Assembly: GCF_900215335.1 (NCBI RefSeq)
Contig: NZ_OCMT01000002.1
Location: forward strand, 558,001 to 622,000
Source: Pedobacter xixiisoli
Lineage (GTDB): Bacteria; Bacteroidota; Bacteroidia; Sphingobacteriales; Sphingobacteriaceae
Reading direction: 5' to 3'
Length of the DNA stretch: 64,000 nt
In this document: positions 43,285 to 52,848 of the stretch, in pieces
Layout of the letters: every line of letters begins with the position of its first letter
How positions within the stretch are numbered: position 1 is the stretch's first letter
Made by a program: the position numbers and the translations under genes
Notes under the pieces: generated by a model
Databases searched by the model: none
Seen by the model: only the letters and a program-made list of their open reading frames with translations
What the model was told of the DNA's origin: nothing

Positions 43285-44487
43285 ATGCTGAATAACAAAA
43301 ACATTATACTTGGCGTTTGCGGTAGCATTGCTGCTTACAAAGCTGCTGTGCTGGTGAGGCTGCTCGTTAAAGCTGGGGCGAATGTTAAGGTAATCCTTAC
43401 TGCTGATGCGAGTAACTTCATTACTCCGCTTACCTTAGCCACACTTTCTAAAAACCCTGTTTATACGCAATACTTTGAGGCCGAAACTGGTGTTTGGAGC
43501 AATCACGTAGAACTTGGCTTATGGGCCGATTATATGATTATTGCACCTACAAGTGCCAATACCTTAGGCAAAATGGCAAATGGACTTTGTGATAATCTAC
43601 TTAGCGCTGTTTATCTTTCTGCAAAATGTCCTGTACTATTTGCTCCTGCTATGGATTTAGATATGTGGAAGCACGAAAGTACCCAGGATAACATTGCTAA
43701 ACTACAAAGTTTCGGTAATATCATGATTGCACCTGGTAGTGGTGAATTGGCAAGCGGTTTACATGGCGAAGGCAGAATGGCAGAACCTGAGGAAATCGTG
43801 ACTTTTTTAGAAGCAGAAATCCGCAAAGGACTTCCACTTTTAGGAAAAAAAGTAATGGTAACGGCCGGTCCAACGTACGAAGCCATCGACCCGGTACGCT
43901 TCATAGGCAATCATTCGTCTGGCAAAATGGGATTTGCCATCGCCGAAGAGATGTATCAACTTGGTGCAGAAGTAACTTTAATTTCTGGACCAACCGCTCT
44001 AAAAAGTAACATCAGCATCAAACGAATTGATGTAGTTAGTGCACAACAGATGCTAGATGCTTGTCTGACATACTTTAGTGAAAGCGATATTACAGTAATG
44101 AGCGCTGCCGTTGCAGATTACACACCTGTAGATGTTGCTCAACAGAAAATCAAGAAAAAAGAAGATCACTTTAATATTGAACTGAAAAAAACTACCGATA
44201 TTTTAGCCACGCTTGGCAGGCAAAAAGCAGAAAAGCAACTTTTAGTAGGCTTTGCACTAGAAACAACTGACGAAGAAAACTATGCAAAAGAGAAACTAAA
44301 AAAGAAAAATCTAGACCTGATCGTGCTGAATTCTTTAAACGATAAAGGCGCAGGTTTTAAAACCGAAACCAACAAAATCACTATCTTTAACAAAGAAGAG
44401 GCTAAAACAACATTTGAAACCAAATCTAAAACAGAAGTTGCTAAAGATATCTGTGCAGAGATACTAAAAACAATGAATATCAGTTAA
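43285..44487 (+). CDS. coaBC: Bifunctional phosphopantothenoylcysteine decarboxylase/phosphopantothenate-cysteine ligase
   Basis: 400 residues, two domains. The N-terminal flavoprotein CoaC starts ILGVCGSIAAYKAA and includes NHVELGLWADYMIIAPTSAN (with the catalytic His) and the substrate clamp FAPAMDLDMW. The C-terminal CoaB part contains VMVTAGPTYEAIDPVRFIGN, SSGKMGFAIAEE, and AAVADYTP. It makes phosphopantetheine for coenzyme A. It forms a unit with the DUF4835 gene 21 bases downstream. Confidence 0.96.
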   Translation: MLNNKNIILGVCGSIAAYKAAVLVRLLVKAGANVKVILTADASNFITPLTLATLSKNPVYTQYFEAETGVWSNHVELGLWADYMIIAPTSANTLGKMANGLCDNLLSAVYLSAKCPVLFAPAMDLDMWKHESTQDNIAKLQSFGNIMIAPGSGELASGLHGEGRMAEPEEIVTFLEAEIRKGLPLLGKKVMVTAGPTYEAIDPVRFIGNHSSGKMGFAIAEEMYQLGAEVTLISGPTALKSNISIKRIDVVSAQQMLDACLTYFSESDITVMSAAVADYTPVDVAQQKIKKKEDHFNIELKKTTDILATLGRQKAEKQLLVGFALETTDEENYAKEKLKKKNLDLIVLNSLNDKGAGFKTETNKITIFNKEEAKTTFETKSKTEVAKDICAEILKTMNIS

Positions 44488-44508
44488 TACCTATAATTGA
44501 AAAACCTA

Positions 44509-45405
44509 ATGAAAACAACTATCGGATTACTCCTTTTATGCCTTGCTAGCTTTAAAATCAACGCTCAAGAACTAAACACTCGTGTTCAAATCTTGGCTCC
44601 AACAGTTAACAATGCCAATAAAAGAAACTTAGATGTTTTACAAAATGCCATTAGGGATTTCATGAACAACAATAAGTGGACAACAGAAACTTATCTTGCT
44701 CAGGAAAAAATAGATTGCAACTTGGTCATCAACATTACAGCTTGGGATGGAAATTCGGGCTATACAGCAGAAGCTCAGATACAATCTAGCAGGCCAGTTT
44801 TTGGCAGTTCCTACTCTACCACTTTGTTAAATATGAGCGACAAAGATTTCAGTTTCTCTTTTAGCGAGGGTCAATCCTTAGATTTTTCAGAACAAAACTA
44901 CATTGGCAATCTCAATTCATTATTAGGTTTTTATGCTTATACGATTATTGGGTTAGATAAAGATAGTTTTGGAAAACTGGGAGGTACTCCTTACTATCAA
45001 AAAGCACTTAACTTAATTAATCTCGCCCAAACGGGTGGCGGTAAAGGTTGGAGACCAGTTGACGGCTTAAGAAACCGTTATTGGCTAAACGAAAACTTAC
45101 TGAGCAATTCTTTTAAAGGGTTGCGTACCTTCATTTACGAATACCACTTAAATGGATTGGATAAATTACAAGAAAACACCAATAGCGGAACAAAGAGCAT
45201 CTTATCTTCCCTTTCAGATTTAAAAAACTTCGATAAACAAAAGCTAGGCGCTATATTTCCAAATGTATATTTTGCCGCAAAAGCTGATGAAATAACCAAC
45301 GTACTTGCGCTAGCCGACCCACAAGACAAAATCAAAGCCTACAACTTGCTTGTTGAAATTGATGTTGCCAATACAGGCAAATACGATGATTTAAAGAAGC
45401 GATAA
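44509..45405 (+). CDS. DUF4835-family secreted protein
   Basis: 298 residues from the ATG at 44509; an in-frame TTG at 44497 would add MKNL before the signal and is not preferred. The signal ends FKINAQE. The mature protein has the conserved beginning LNTRVQILAPTVNNANKRN, then FMNNNKWT, CNLVINI, and YIGNLNSLLGFYAYTIIGLD. DUF4835 proteins follow coaBC in many Bacteroidota; the function is unknown, but export and the constant position suggest an envelope role. Confidence 0.88.
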   Translation: MKTTIGLLLLCLASFKINAQELNTRVQILAPTVNNANKRNLDVLQNAIRDFMNNNKWTTETYLAQEKIDCNLVINITAWDGNSGYTAEAQIQSSRPVFGSSYSTTLLNMSDKDFSFSFSEGQSLDFSEQNYIGNLNSLLGFYAYTIIGLDKDSFGKLGGTPYYQKALNLINLAQTGGGKGWRPVDGLRNRYWLNENLLSNSFKGLRTFIYEYHLNGLDKLQENTNSGTKSILSSLSDLKNFDKQKLGAIFPNVYFAAKADEITNVLALADPQDKIKAYNLLVEIDVANTGKYDDLKKR

Positions 45406-45459
45406 GCCTCCTCTCCTAATCCATTTTCAAAGCAGTCTGTTAAAAATTTGTTAAAATAT

Positions 45460-45489
45460 TTTGATAATACGAATATGTTCGTACATTTG
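45460..45489 (+). promoter_or_regulatory. Promoter of the BlaI/M56 operon
   Basis: TTTG (45460-45463), 18 bases, then TACATTTG (45482-45489): a near-perfect Bacteroidota -33/-7 promoter. It is overlapped on both sides by two TACGAA-N4-TTCGTA palindromes. Confidence 0.75.
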
Positions 45490-45507
45490 AATACGAAAAA
45501 ATTCGTA
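45468..45507. promoter_or_regulatory. Twin operators TACGAA-N4-TTCGTA
   Basis: TACGAATATGTTCGTA (45468-45483) and TACGAAAAAATTCGTA (45492-45507) have perfect 6-base arms and centres 24 bases apart. They sit over the -7 box and the likely transcription start of the BlaI-type repressor gene, whose ATG is 11 bases further on. BlaI/MecI repressors bind short palindromes of this size at their own promoters. Confidence 0.75.
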
Positions 45508-45517
45508 CAAGTAACAA

Positions 45518-45895
45518 ATGAGCAAAAACAACATCAAACCTACTGAGGGAGAAATGGAAATACTACAAGTGCTTTGGGCCAAAGGCAATTGTACCGTTAG
45601 AGAAGTTCATGAAGCTTTAGATAAGAAAGATTCTGGCTACACCACTACACTTAAACTAATGCAAATTATGCATGAGAAAGGTTTGGTAGATAGAGACACC
45701 AGTTCTAAAACACATGTGTACAGAGCTTTAATCAACCAAGAAACTACGCAACAACACTTGGTAAAAAAGATGATTGACAACGTATTTAATGGCTCTGCAG
45801 CAAGGTTAGTAATGCAAGCATTGGGCAACAAAAGCGCCAGCAAGGAGGAGATAGATTTAATTAAGGAATATCTAGACAAACTTGAAAACAAATAA
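45518..45895 (+). CDS. BlaI/MecI/CopY-family repressor
   Basis: 125 residues. The winged helix has PTEGEMEILQVLWAKGNCTVREV and DSGYTTTLKLMQIMHEKGLV, shown here in short pieces typical of the family, with a C-terminal dimerisation part. The family represses its own operon and is inactivated by cleavage triggered by an M56 membrane protease. The M56 gene follows 2 bases after its stop, and twin operators precede it. No beta-lactamase is nearby, so the regulated genes are elsewhere or the pair regulates itself. Confidence 0.93.
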   Translation: MSKNNIKPTEGEMEILQVLWAKGNCTVREVHEALDKKDSGYTTTLKLMQIMHEKGLVDRDTSSKTHVYRALINQETTQQHLVKKMIDNVFNGSAARLVMQALGNKSASKEEIDLIKEYLDKLENK

Positions 45896-45897
45896 TC

Positions 45898-47826
45898 ATG
45901 GAAGCCATCATCAACAACCTTATTAAAGCTATTGGGTGGAGCATTTTACACTCATTATGGCAAGGAGCTATCATTTTTGCTGTGCTATTTATCGCATTAG
46001 CCGTAAAACCAAAGATGAGTGCCAGAATAAAGCACAACTTGTCTATGGGGGCCTTATTTCTGATTTTCATCGGCTTTTGCCTAACTTTTGCATCGTTGTT
46101 TAATTTGCCGAGCAAAGCTGCAGCTAGCACAGCGAATCTAGAGTTGAATGGTGCGGCACTGGAGCAAATTTACAACTTTACCCATAGTTGGAGTTTTAAA
46201 ACGGAGAGCTACTTTCCATTTATTGTTGCTTTTTATGTAATAGGTATCAGTTTTCAATTGGTAGTACTAGTTTCTGGTTATATCAAGCTTAAAAAACTGA
46301 AACAATCACATATATCTGCCATGCCGAACGATTGGCTAAATGTTGCCGAAAACACTTTACTCAAACTTGGCATCACTAAAAAAGTACAGTTTTTTCTATC
46401 AGAAACAGTTAATGTTCCATTAGCGGTAGGCTTTTTAAAACCAGTAGTGCTTTTCCCTATTGCTCTAGTTACGCAGCTAGACATTAAACAGGTGGAAGCG
46501 ATATTGATTCACGAGCTATCTCACATTCGCAGAAATGATTACATCTTAAACCTACTCAAAACAGGCATAGAAACCTTACTTTTCTTTAATCCTTTTGTAT
46601 GGTTAACTACAAGATTTATCCATATCGAACGAGAACACGCCTGCGATGATTTAGTGGTAAAGTTTACCAATTCGCCCATTACTTATGCCCATGCTTTGTT
46701 GAAATTAGAGCTCATTAAAAACAAAACACAACCAGCCCTTAGTTTGGCCGCTACGGGTAAAAACCAACATTTGTATCAACGTATTAAAAGAATCACAGAC
46801 ATGAAAACGAACTATATGAACGCTAAGCAAAAGATATTAGCACTTTGCTTAACATTAGCTACGGTAGCTTCTTTAGCTTGGATTAATCCTACAAAAACAG
46901 AAACTGCCAAAGTGAAAAATAAAAACTTAACAACGGTAGCTCATATCATCAGTAATACTGACAATGAAAAAAAACTAATAAGCTTAGCGGCAGATACTGA
47001 CACGGTTAAAAGAAAAGTAAAAAGAGAAATCATCATTAGAAATAAAGATGGAAAGAAAACTGTTTACAATTCAATTGACGAAATGCCGGACAGCTTGAAA
47101 GTGAAGTTAGCTGATGTAGAGAAGATGATTAACTCTCCAGAGTGGAAAGAGAATTTAGCTAAAGTTGAATCGAATGCTGAAGAAATGACTAAGATGTTTG
47201 AGTCTAAAGAGTGGAAAAACAAGATGGCAAAGATTGAATTTGATGCCAGCAAGATGGAAAAAATGTTCAATTCCAAAGAATGGAAGGAAAACATGGCGAA
47301 AATTGAATTCAATAGCAAGCAACTAGAGAAAAAATTTAATTCGCCAGAGTGGAAAAAGCAAATGGCAAAGATCGAGCTTGATGCCAGCAAGATGGAAAAA
47401 ATGTTCAATTCCAAAGAATGGAAGGAAAACATGGCGAAGATTGAATTTAATAGCAAAGAACTAGAGAAAAAATTTAATTCACCAGAATGGAAAGCTAAAA
47501 TGGATAAAATTGAATTTAACACCAAAGAACTTGACAAGAAATTTAACTCGCCAGAGTGGAAGAAAAAAATGAAGGAACTTGAAGAATTGGAAAAATCTCC
47601 TGAGTATAAACAACTTCGTGAGAAATATGAGAAAGAGGTAGAAGAGCTGAAAAAGAAAAAAGGTATTTCTACAGATAAAGCTTTTTTAATCTATGATGGC
47701 TCAAATCCTATGCAGATAGCGGCTTTGCCACATGAATCTGTAGAAGCTATTAAAAAAGCGTTCCTAAGTTCACCAAAAGCAATTGCAAAACTGGAAGCTT
47801 TGGCAGAAACTCAACCAATTAAGTAA
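45898..47826 (+). CDS. M56-family (BlaR1-type) membrane metalloprotease with C-terminal 23-residue repeats
   Basis: 642 residues. Membrane segments lie near 11-36, 48-70, 105-127 and 311-329. The zinc site is HELSH (205-209) with Glu246 in REHACDD. This is the BlaR1/MecR1 protease core that ends BlaI repression. The extracytoplasmic C-terminus is not a penicillin-binding domain; instead seven 23-residue units (residues 411-571) begin with FNSxEWK and continue with KIEFNSK-like segments ending LEKK, predicted helical and highly charged. A short tail follows. The sensed signal is unknown. The unit's likely partner is the BlaI gene just upstream. Confidence 0.9.
   Translation: MEAIINNLIKAIGWSILHSLWQGAIIFAVLFIALAVKPKMSARIKHNLSMGALFLIFIGFCLTFASLFNLPSKAAASTANLELNGAALEQIYNFTHSWSFKTESYFPFIVAFYVIGISFQLVVLVSGYIKLKKLKQSHISAMPNDWLNVAENTLLKLGITKKVQFFLSETVNVPLAVGFLKPVVLFPIALVTQLDIKQVEAILIHELSHIRRNDYILNLLKTGIETLLFFNPFVWLTTRFIHIEREHACDDLVVKFTNSPITYAHALLKLELIKNKTQPALSLAATGKNQHLYQRIKRITDMKTNYMNAKQKILALCLTLATVASLAWINPTKTETAKVKNKNLTTVAHIISNTDNEKKLISLAADTDTVKRKVKREIIIRNKDGKKTVYNSIDEMPDSLKVKLADVEKMINSPEWKENLAKVESNAEEMTKMFESKEWKNKMAKIEFDASKMEKMFNSKEWKENMAKIEFNSKQLEKKFNSPEWKKQMAKIELDASKMEKMFNSKEWKENMAKIEFNSKELEKKFNSPEWKAKMDKIEFNTKELDKKFNSPEWKKKMKELEELEKSPEYKQLREKYEKEVEELKKKKGISTDKAFLIYDGSNPMQIAALPHESVEAIKKAFLSSPKAIAKLEALAETQPIK
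47128..47610 (+). repeat. Seven 69-base tandem repeats within the M56 gene
   Basis: The repeats encode residues 411-571. Alternate units are most alike, so the longer period is 138 bases: positions 47242-47300 and 47380-47438 are identical over 59 bases, and the similarity continues with few changes. The first and last units are more diverged. Confidence 0.9.
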
Positions 47827-47867
47827 GGTTGGACACAGCTCAAGTATAACGTATCAAGTGAAACCAC

Positions 47868-47899
47868 AAGGCCAAGAGTGTAAACTCTTGCCTTTTTTT
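47868..47899 (+). terminator. Terminator after the M56 gene
   Basis: CAAGAGT and ACTCTTG pair around GTAA, extended by AAGG and CCTT with one bulged C, followed by a run of seven T. Confidence 0.85.
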
Positions 47900-48449
47900 A
47901 TGTTATACCATCTAATATTTAGCAGTTGCAAAGTACCTGCTGATTATCTATAGTTCTTTGATCACAGCAACATAAAACAAATTCGTCAGAGGCAGGCATC
48001 AAGCAATCTCATAGATTAATAACCTGAGTTCGATTATTATTTTGCCAATTTATTAGTTATACATCTAGTTTAACACGTGGTAGACCCTGAAATAAATTTA
48101 TTTCATAGCTTTCCGCTTCGCTACAGGTCAGGGTGACGTGGAAATCAATGATCCGTCATGCTGAATTTATTTTCTGCGTAGCTTCCGCTTCGCTACAGGC
48201 CAGCATCTGTTTTAACAGTTGATTTTCAATGAATCGATTATCTAGCTCAGGTTAATAAATTCAAACTACGCTTTAGGATTGCTTCGCAAGCTCGCAATGA
48301 CGACCGAAGTATATAGCACACCCACACTAGTAAGCTAAAGCTGTTTGTTGTCCAAACCTTATCGTTATAATAGAAATCCGACTAATAAACTTAAACTATT
48401 CGAACGCACCTATAACTACTACGAGTATTTTAAGATTAAAAATGAAATA
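47900..48449. other. Gene-free stretch with repeats
   Basis: No supported gene. The left part (47900-48080) and right part (48300-48449) show nothing clear. The middle holds two related stem-loop repeats and an ATTGC/GCAAT hairpin, listed separately. Confidence 0.6.
48084..48298. repeat. Two copies of a stem-loop repeat and a third hairpin
   Basis: TTCCGCTTCGCTACAGG occurs at 48111 and 48183. Each copy lies in the loop of an inverted repeat: ACCCTGA with TCAGGGT (48084-48134), and ATGCTG with CAGCAT (48158-48206). A separate ATTGC-GCAAT hairpin (48278-48298) follows. These look like dispersed intergenic repeats. Confidence 0.6.
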
Positions 48450-48495
48450 GTTAAAAATAAAAAAGCCGAACTACTAACATTAGCAGTTCGGCTTT
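48450..48495 (-). terminator. Terminator of the outer-membrane beta-barrel gene
   Basis: An 11-pair stem (48462-48472 with 48485-48495, AAAGCCGAACT arm) with a 12-base loop. On the minus strand it is followed by a T-rich run. It lies 18 bases after the stop of the gene. Confidence 0.85.
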
Positions 48496-48513
48496 GAGTA
48501 TAATACAAAACAA

Positions 48514-50937
48514 TTAATTACTTGATTTCTTGGTATCGTCGTTACTGATACTACGCTCACTTTTCTTGATAGAACCTTCTAGCTTACCAAATTTCCAGTT
48601 TAAACTACAGAAAATTCTTCTGAAATAGTTTTCTCTGATACGTTCCTGAGTAAAATTAGGCCCTTCTGTATAGCTTCTGTAAGCTCTAAATTTTTGGAAT
48701 GGATTGGCCACCGATGCAGAGAAAGTCAATTTATCTTTGATGATATCTTTACTACCACCAAAACCTAAATAGTAGTAATCGTTAGACTGGCCTTGCAACA
48801 TCACACTTGGCGCACCGTAATTAGCTGACATTGTTGCTTTCCAAGTTTTTTCGAACTTGTAACTGGTATTGAAATTAGCATAACCCGTAACACCGCTATT
48901 TTTAGCCAGCTTGCCATCAATCATTCCTTCAATCCAAATGTAATTAAGGTTACCGCTTAAACTTAAGTTCCATTTTGGAGTAATTGGATAGTTGAAGTTA
49001 ATATTTGAACCTAACAATTTATCCTTACCAATATTTAAAGAAGTTACTCTAGTCACGTTTTCTGCCTCGATGAATTGAAAAACACGTTGTTGCGTATTAT
49101 TAGCGAAGTTATAAGTTAAGCTAATATTTAATGAACCTTTCTTAAAGTTGCTGTAAGTTAGCTCGAAGTTATTACTCAATACCGCTTCTAAATTGGGGTT
49201 ACCAACATATATAAAACCAGGTCTAGACTCATCTGGAAATGGATTCAAATCCCAAATACCTGGACGTTGAATACGTTGCGTAAAGCCTACACTCACACTT
49301 TGGCTATTCTTTAAAGTTCTGTTAAAAGAAATAGATGGAATCAAATTGAAATATTCTGATTTTACGGTAGAATTAGTACTTTCGAACAAACCTGTAACGT
49401 AGGTAGCTTCCAAACGAGCACCTGCCTTAAAGGTCCAATCTTTCATCTTAAGGGTATAAGTATTATAAACGCCGTAGATATTTTGGTCATTGCTATAAAC
49501 ATTACTTTGCTTCGTATCTAATAAATAATCATTTGCAGCATCATCAAATCTTAACGATTGAAAATCCCCTTCACCGCTCCTCAAAATCGCCTTCACTCCT
49601 GCTTCTACAGTTACTATTTTAAAAGGATTAATGTAATCTAACTGCGCTGTTTGCTCTCTAGATTTACTATTATTGTTTTGTCGGTAATTCTGCAAGGGTG
49701 ATGTGTAGTTTACGGGGTTAAAGAAACTCACATCATTTAACTGAGGCTCTTCGTTATCAAAAAACTTATAAGAGAAAGTCAACAAATGTTCCTTCTTATC
49801 TTTAAATCCCCTTTGATAATTAAGGGTATAGTCAGTACCACGCCATTCGTAACGTGTACCACTATTCATATTATAAGACCCCATATCTGATCCATTAGTA
49901 ATATCGTAGCGCTGTCCCAAATCCTGCTGGTTATAACCACCGTAAGGATTAATTTCTGCTGTGATTAGGTTAAGTGAATCAATTTCGTAACTCAACTCGC
50001 CACCGCCCCAAGCCCAAAAGTTATCTGTTTTTTGAAAACCTAAAGAGTAAAGCTTCGACTCTGGCAACACATTACGACTATTTCTTATATCGATAACCTT
50101 TACACCATCTACTCGCCAAACACCAGTTCCTCCATATAAATTAGCACCAAAATTTCCCTGTTTTAGTGTTAAGTTGGCATTAAGCCCTGGACTAAATGGT
50201 TCTTGCATACGAGCATTTACATTACCATTGTAACCATTACCCACTTTTTTTGAAGTGATGATGTTAATGATACCAGATAAACCTTCGCTTTCGTATTTAG
50301 ATGGAGGCGTGGTAATCACCTCAATTTTTTGTACACCATTTGCAGGCATACTTCTCAGAAACTCTTTAGGATCTCTGGTTAAAACTCCTGATGGCTTTCC
50401 GTTGATAAGGATACGATAATTACCGGTACCCTTTAATTTCACATTATCATCTGCATCTACCGATAATAAAGGCACTTTACGCATCATATCTAATACAGAT
50501 AGCACCTTGCTTTCAGGATCGGCTTGCGTATCATACACAATCCGATCAGGTTCTTGTTTAATGATAGGTTTGCTCGCAGTAATAGCAACTTCGTTTAAAT
50601 CGTTACCTTGGGGCTTCATGCTAACTTTCCCTAAATCTATATCATTAGCTATTTTAACTGAAATTTGCTTAGATTGATAACCGATAGAGCCTAAAATCAA
50701 AGTGTATTTTCCTTCTTTAACTGCCGAGAACGAAAATCTCCCCTGTTCATCGGAAATTACAGTTTTTAAAACTGTGGAATCTTTTTTAAGTGCAACGGTG
50801 AAATATTCTCCAGGCTTTTGTGTTAAGCTGTCTGTAATTACACCTTTAAGTTGAAATGTTTTTTCCTGTGCCTGCGAACTTAAAGAAATAAAGACGCTCA
50901 GCATGAAAATCGAAAGAGTTAAGAAGTATCTGCTCAT
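48514..50937 (-). CDS. TonB-dependent-receptor-like outer-membrane beta-barrel protein
   Basis: 807 residues from the Met in MSRYFLTLSIF; the frame extends 28 residues further, but that part is not a signal peptide. The signal ends SSQAQE. A carboxypeptidase-regulatory-like domain (LKGVITDSLTQKPGEYF) leads to a plug-like region (IVYDTQADPES, GNYRILINGKPSGVL, IEVITTPPSKYESEG) and a large outer-membrane barrel. This matches the outer-membrane beta-barrel family 3 proteins, relatives of TonB-dependent receptors. Ligand unknown. It is a single-gene unit with its own terminator. Confidence 0.88.
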   Translation of the reverse strand: MSRYFLTLSIFMLSVFISLSSQAQEKTFQLKGVITDSLTQKPGEYFTVALKKDSTVLKTVISDEQGRFSFSAVKEGKYTLILGSIGYQSKQISVKIANDIDLGKVSMKPQGNDLNEVAITASKPIIKQEPDRIVYDTQADPESKVLSVLDMMRKVPLLSVDADDNVKLKGTGNYRILINGKPSGVLTRDPKEFLRSMPANGVQKIEVITTPPSKYESEGLSGIINIITSKKVGNGYNGNVNARMQEPFSPGLNANLTLKQGNFGANLYGGTGVWRVDGVKVIDIRNSRNVLPESKLYSLGFQKTDNFWAWGGGELSYEIDSLNLITAEINPYGGYNQQDLGQRYDITNGSDMGSYNMNSGTRYEWRGTDYTLNYQRGFKDKKEHLLTFSYKFFDNEEPQLNDVSFFNPVNYTSPLQNYRQNNNSKSREQTAQLDYINPFKIVTVEAGVKAILRSGEGDFQSLRFDDAANDYLLDTKQSNVYSNDQNIYGVYNTYTLKMKDWTFKAGARLEATYVTGLFESTNSTVKSEYFNLIPSISFNRTLKNSQSVSVGFTQRIQRPGIWDLNPFPDESRPGFIYVGNPNLEAVLSNNFELTYSNFKKGSLNISLTYNFANNTQQRVFQFIEAENVTRVTSLNIGKDKLLGSNINFNYPITPKWNLSLSGNLNYIWIEGMIDGKLAKNSGVTGYANFNTSYKFEKTWKATMSANYGAPSVMLQGQSNDYYYLGFGGSKDIIKDKLTFSASVANPFQKFRAYRSYTEGPNFTQERIRENYFRRIFCSLNWKFGKLEGSIKKSERSISNDDTKKSSN

Positions 50938-51113
50938 TATATTTTTGTTTGGTATTCGAATTAGTTTTGTAATTCTCTTTAACAGACGCAGAAGTATGAG
51001 TAACGTTGCACCAACCTGCAAATAAAAACGGAAGTAACTATATTTCAGCCAAATAAATTATCTGTACACATAAATTCTTTTAAACTATCGGTTTTCTTAA
51101 TTTAGCGGTAGAT

Positions 51114-52766
51114 ATGCTACAAAAACTTTCTATACGCAACTACGCTTTAATTGATACACTTGATATTGATTTTAGCAAAGGATTGAATATTATAACTGGA
51201 GAAACTGGCGCTGGTAAATCTATCATTTTAGGTGCATTATCTTTGATTTTAGGGCAGAGGGCAGAGAGCAAGTACTTTTTTAACCAAGATAAAAAGTGTG
51301 TAATAGAAGGTAGTTTTTTACTGCCGGATGAAATACTAAAACCATTATTTGAAAGCAATGATGTAGATTTTCAGAAAGAAACTTTGTTGCGTAGAGAAAT
51401 TGCCATTGATGGTAAATCAAGAGCATTTGTGAATGATACGCCTGTTAACTTGGCGACTTTAAAATCAATTGGCGAACAGTTAATTGCCATCCACTCACAG
51501 CACGCCACGCAAGAAATTAGCAATGCAGATTTTCAGCTACTCATTTTAGATGCTTTGGCAAATCATCAGCCTTTGCTGAAAAACTATAAATTAGAATTTA
51601 AGCAGCTAAAACAAACCGAACAGCAGCTTAAAGAATTGCAGCAGAAAACCAACGAAGCAAAAAACAAGCAAGATTACGAGCAGTTCCTTTTTACTGAATT
51701 AGAGCAGGCTGCTGTGAAAGAAGGAGAACAAGAAGAATTAGAACAGGAGTTAGAAAAACTGACTCATGCCGAGAGCATCAAACGTTCTTTATTGGTGGGA
51801 GCAAACTTGATCAGCGAAAGCGAAACCGCAGCCGTTAATTTGATTAAAGAAGCTAGTTCTCAACTCAGTAATGTAGAGAAATTTGATACTGCAATTGCCG
51901 AATTAAATGAAAGGTTAAAATCATCTTTAATTGAGCTGAAGGATATTGCTAGCGAAATCAGTGTAATTGAAGAAGGTACTGAACACAATTCTCAACGACT
52001 AGAAACTATCCAAGAAAGATTGGATTTGTTTTATAGTTTACAGCAAAAACACCGCGTAACTAGTAACACAGAGTTATTAGCCATCCAAGAACAACTTTCC
52101 GAAAATCTAAATGCTATTTTAAATAGCGACGAACAGTTAAGCAAACTTCAAAAAGAAATTGATGCGCTCACCGAAAGCTTATTTAAACAGGCAGCACAGT
52201 TAGATAATAATAGAAAAAAAGCAGTTACCTTGGTAGAAAAAGAAGTTGGTAGTGCCTTAAAACAGATGAGTATGCCAAATGCTTCTATCAGTTTTAATTT
52301 AACGCAGCAAACACAACTTAATGTAAATGGCTTTAACGAAGTACAATTGTTATTTACCGCAAATGCTGGTCAGCAGGCAGCACCAGTTGGAAAAGTAGCT
52401 TCTGGCGGAGAACTTTCTAGGTTAATGTTGGCAGTAAAAGCACTGTTGGCAAAGCACACTTCTCTCCCTACATTGATTTTCGATGAAATTGACACGGGTA
52501 TTTCTGGCGAAACTGCTTTACGTGTTGGTGAAGTAATTGATAGTTTGGCGATGGATATGCAGATTTTGGCTATCACGCACTTACCCCAAATAGCTGCCAA
52601 AGGCAATTCGCATTACTTTGTCTATAAAGCTGAAAAAGCAGATAAAACCACCACAGGAATTAAAAAACTAGCTAAAGATGAACGTATAAGTGCCATTGCC
52701 GAAATGTTGAGCGGTAAAAACCCTGGTGCATCGGCACTTCAAAATGCGAAAGAATTATTGGGATAG
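51114..52766 (+). CDS. recN: DNA repair ATPase RecN
   Basis: 550 residues, standard length. The N-terminus reads MLQKLSIRNYALIDTLDIDF and Walker A is GETGAGKS (about 27-34). Coiled-coil arms span about 150-370. The C-terminal head has VASGGELSRLMLAVK (the ABC signature), IFDEIDTGISG (Walker B) and ITHLPQIAA. RecN is an SMC-like protein that acts early at double-strand breaks. Confidence 0.97.
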   Translation: MLQKLSIRNYALIDTLDIDFSKGLNIITGETGAGKSIILGALSLILGQRAESKYFFNQDKKCVIEGSFLLPDEILKPLFESNDVDFQKETLLRREIAIDGKSRAFVNDTPVNLATLKSIGEQLIAIHSQHATQEISNADFQLLILDALANHQPLLKNYKLEFKQLKQTEQQLKELQQKTNEAKNKQDYEQFLFTELEQAAVKEGEQEELEQELEKLTHAESIKRSLLVGANLISESETAAVNLIKEASSQLSNVEKFDTAIAELNERLKSSLIELKDIASEISVIEEGTEHNSQRLETIQERLDLFYSLQQKHRVTSNTELLAIQEQLSENLNAILNSDEQLSKLQKEIDALTESLFKQAAQLDNNRKKAVTLVEKEVGSALKQMSMPNASISFNLTQQTQLNVNGFNEVQLLFTANAGQQAAPVGKVASGGELSRLMLAVKALLAKHTSLPTLIFDEIDTGISGETALRVGEVIDSLAMDMQILAITHLPQIAAKGNSHYFVYKAEKADKTTTGIKKLAKDERISAIAEMLSGKNPGASALQNAKELLG

Positions 52767-52848
52767 TTCAAAATCAAAAATCTACGAAATTTTCGTAACA
52801 TTTTATCCACAATCCTTTGAAAAGCTAAAATATGAAGTAATTTAGGGG

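Noticed and set aside
47064..47537. 157-codon minus-strand frame inside the M56 gene
   Set aside because: It mirrors the repeat array and owes its length to the repeats; its translation is a low-complexity Ser/Phe pattern.
45518..47826. BlaI/M56 pair as a beta-lactam resistance system
   Set aside because: There is no penicillin-binding sensor domain and no beta-lactamase nearby.
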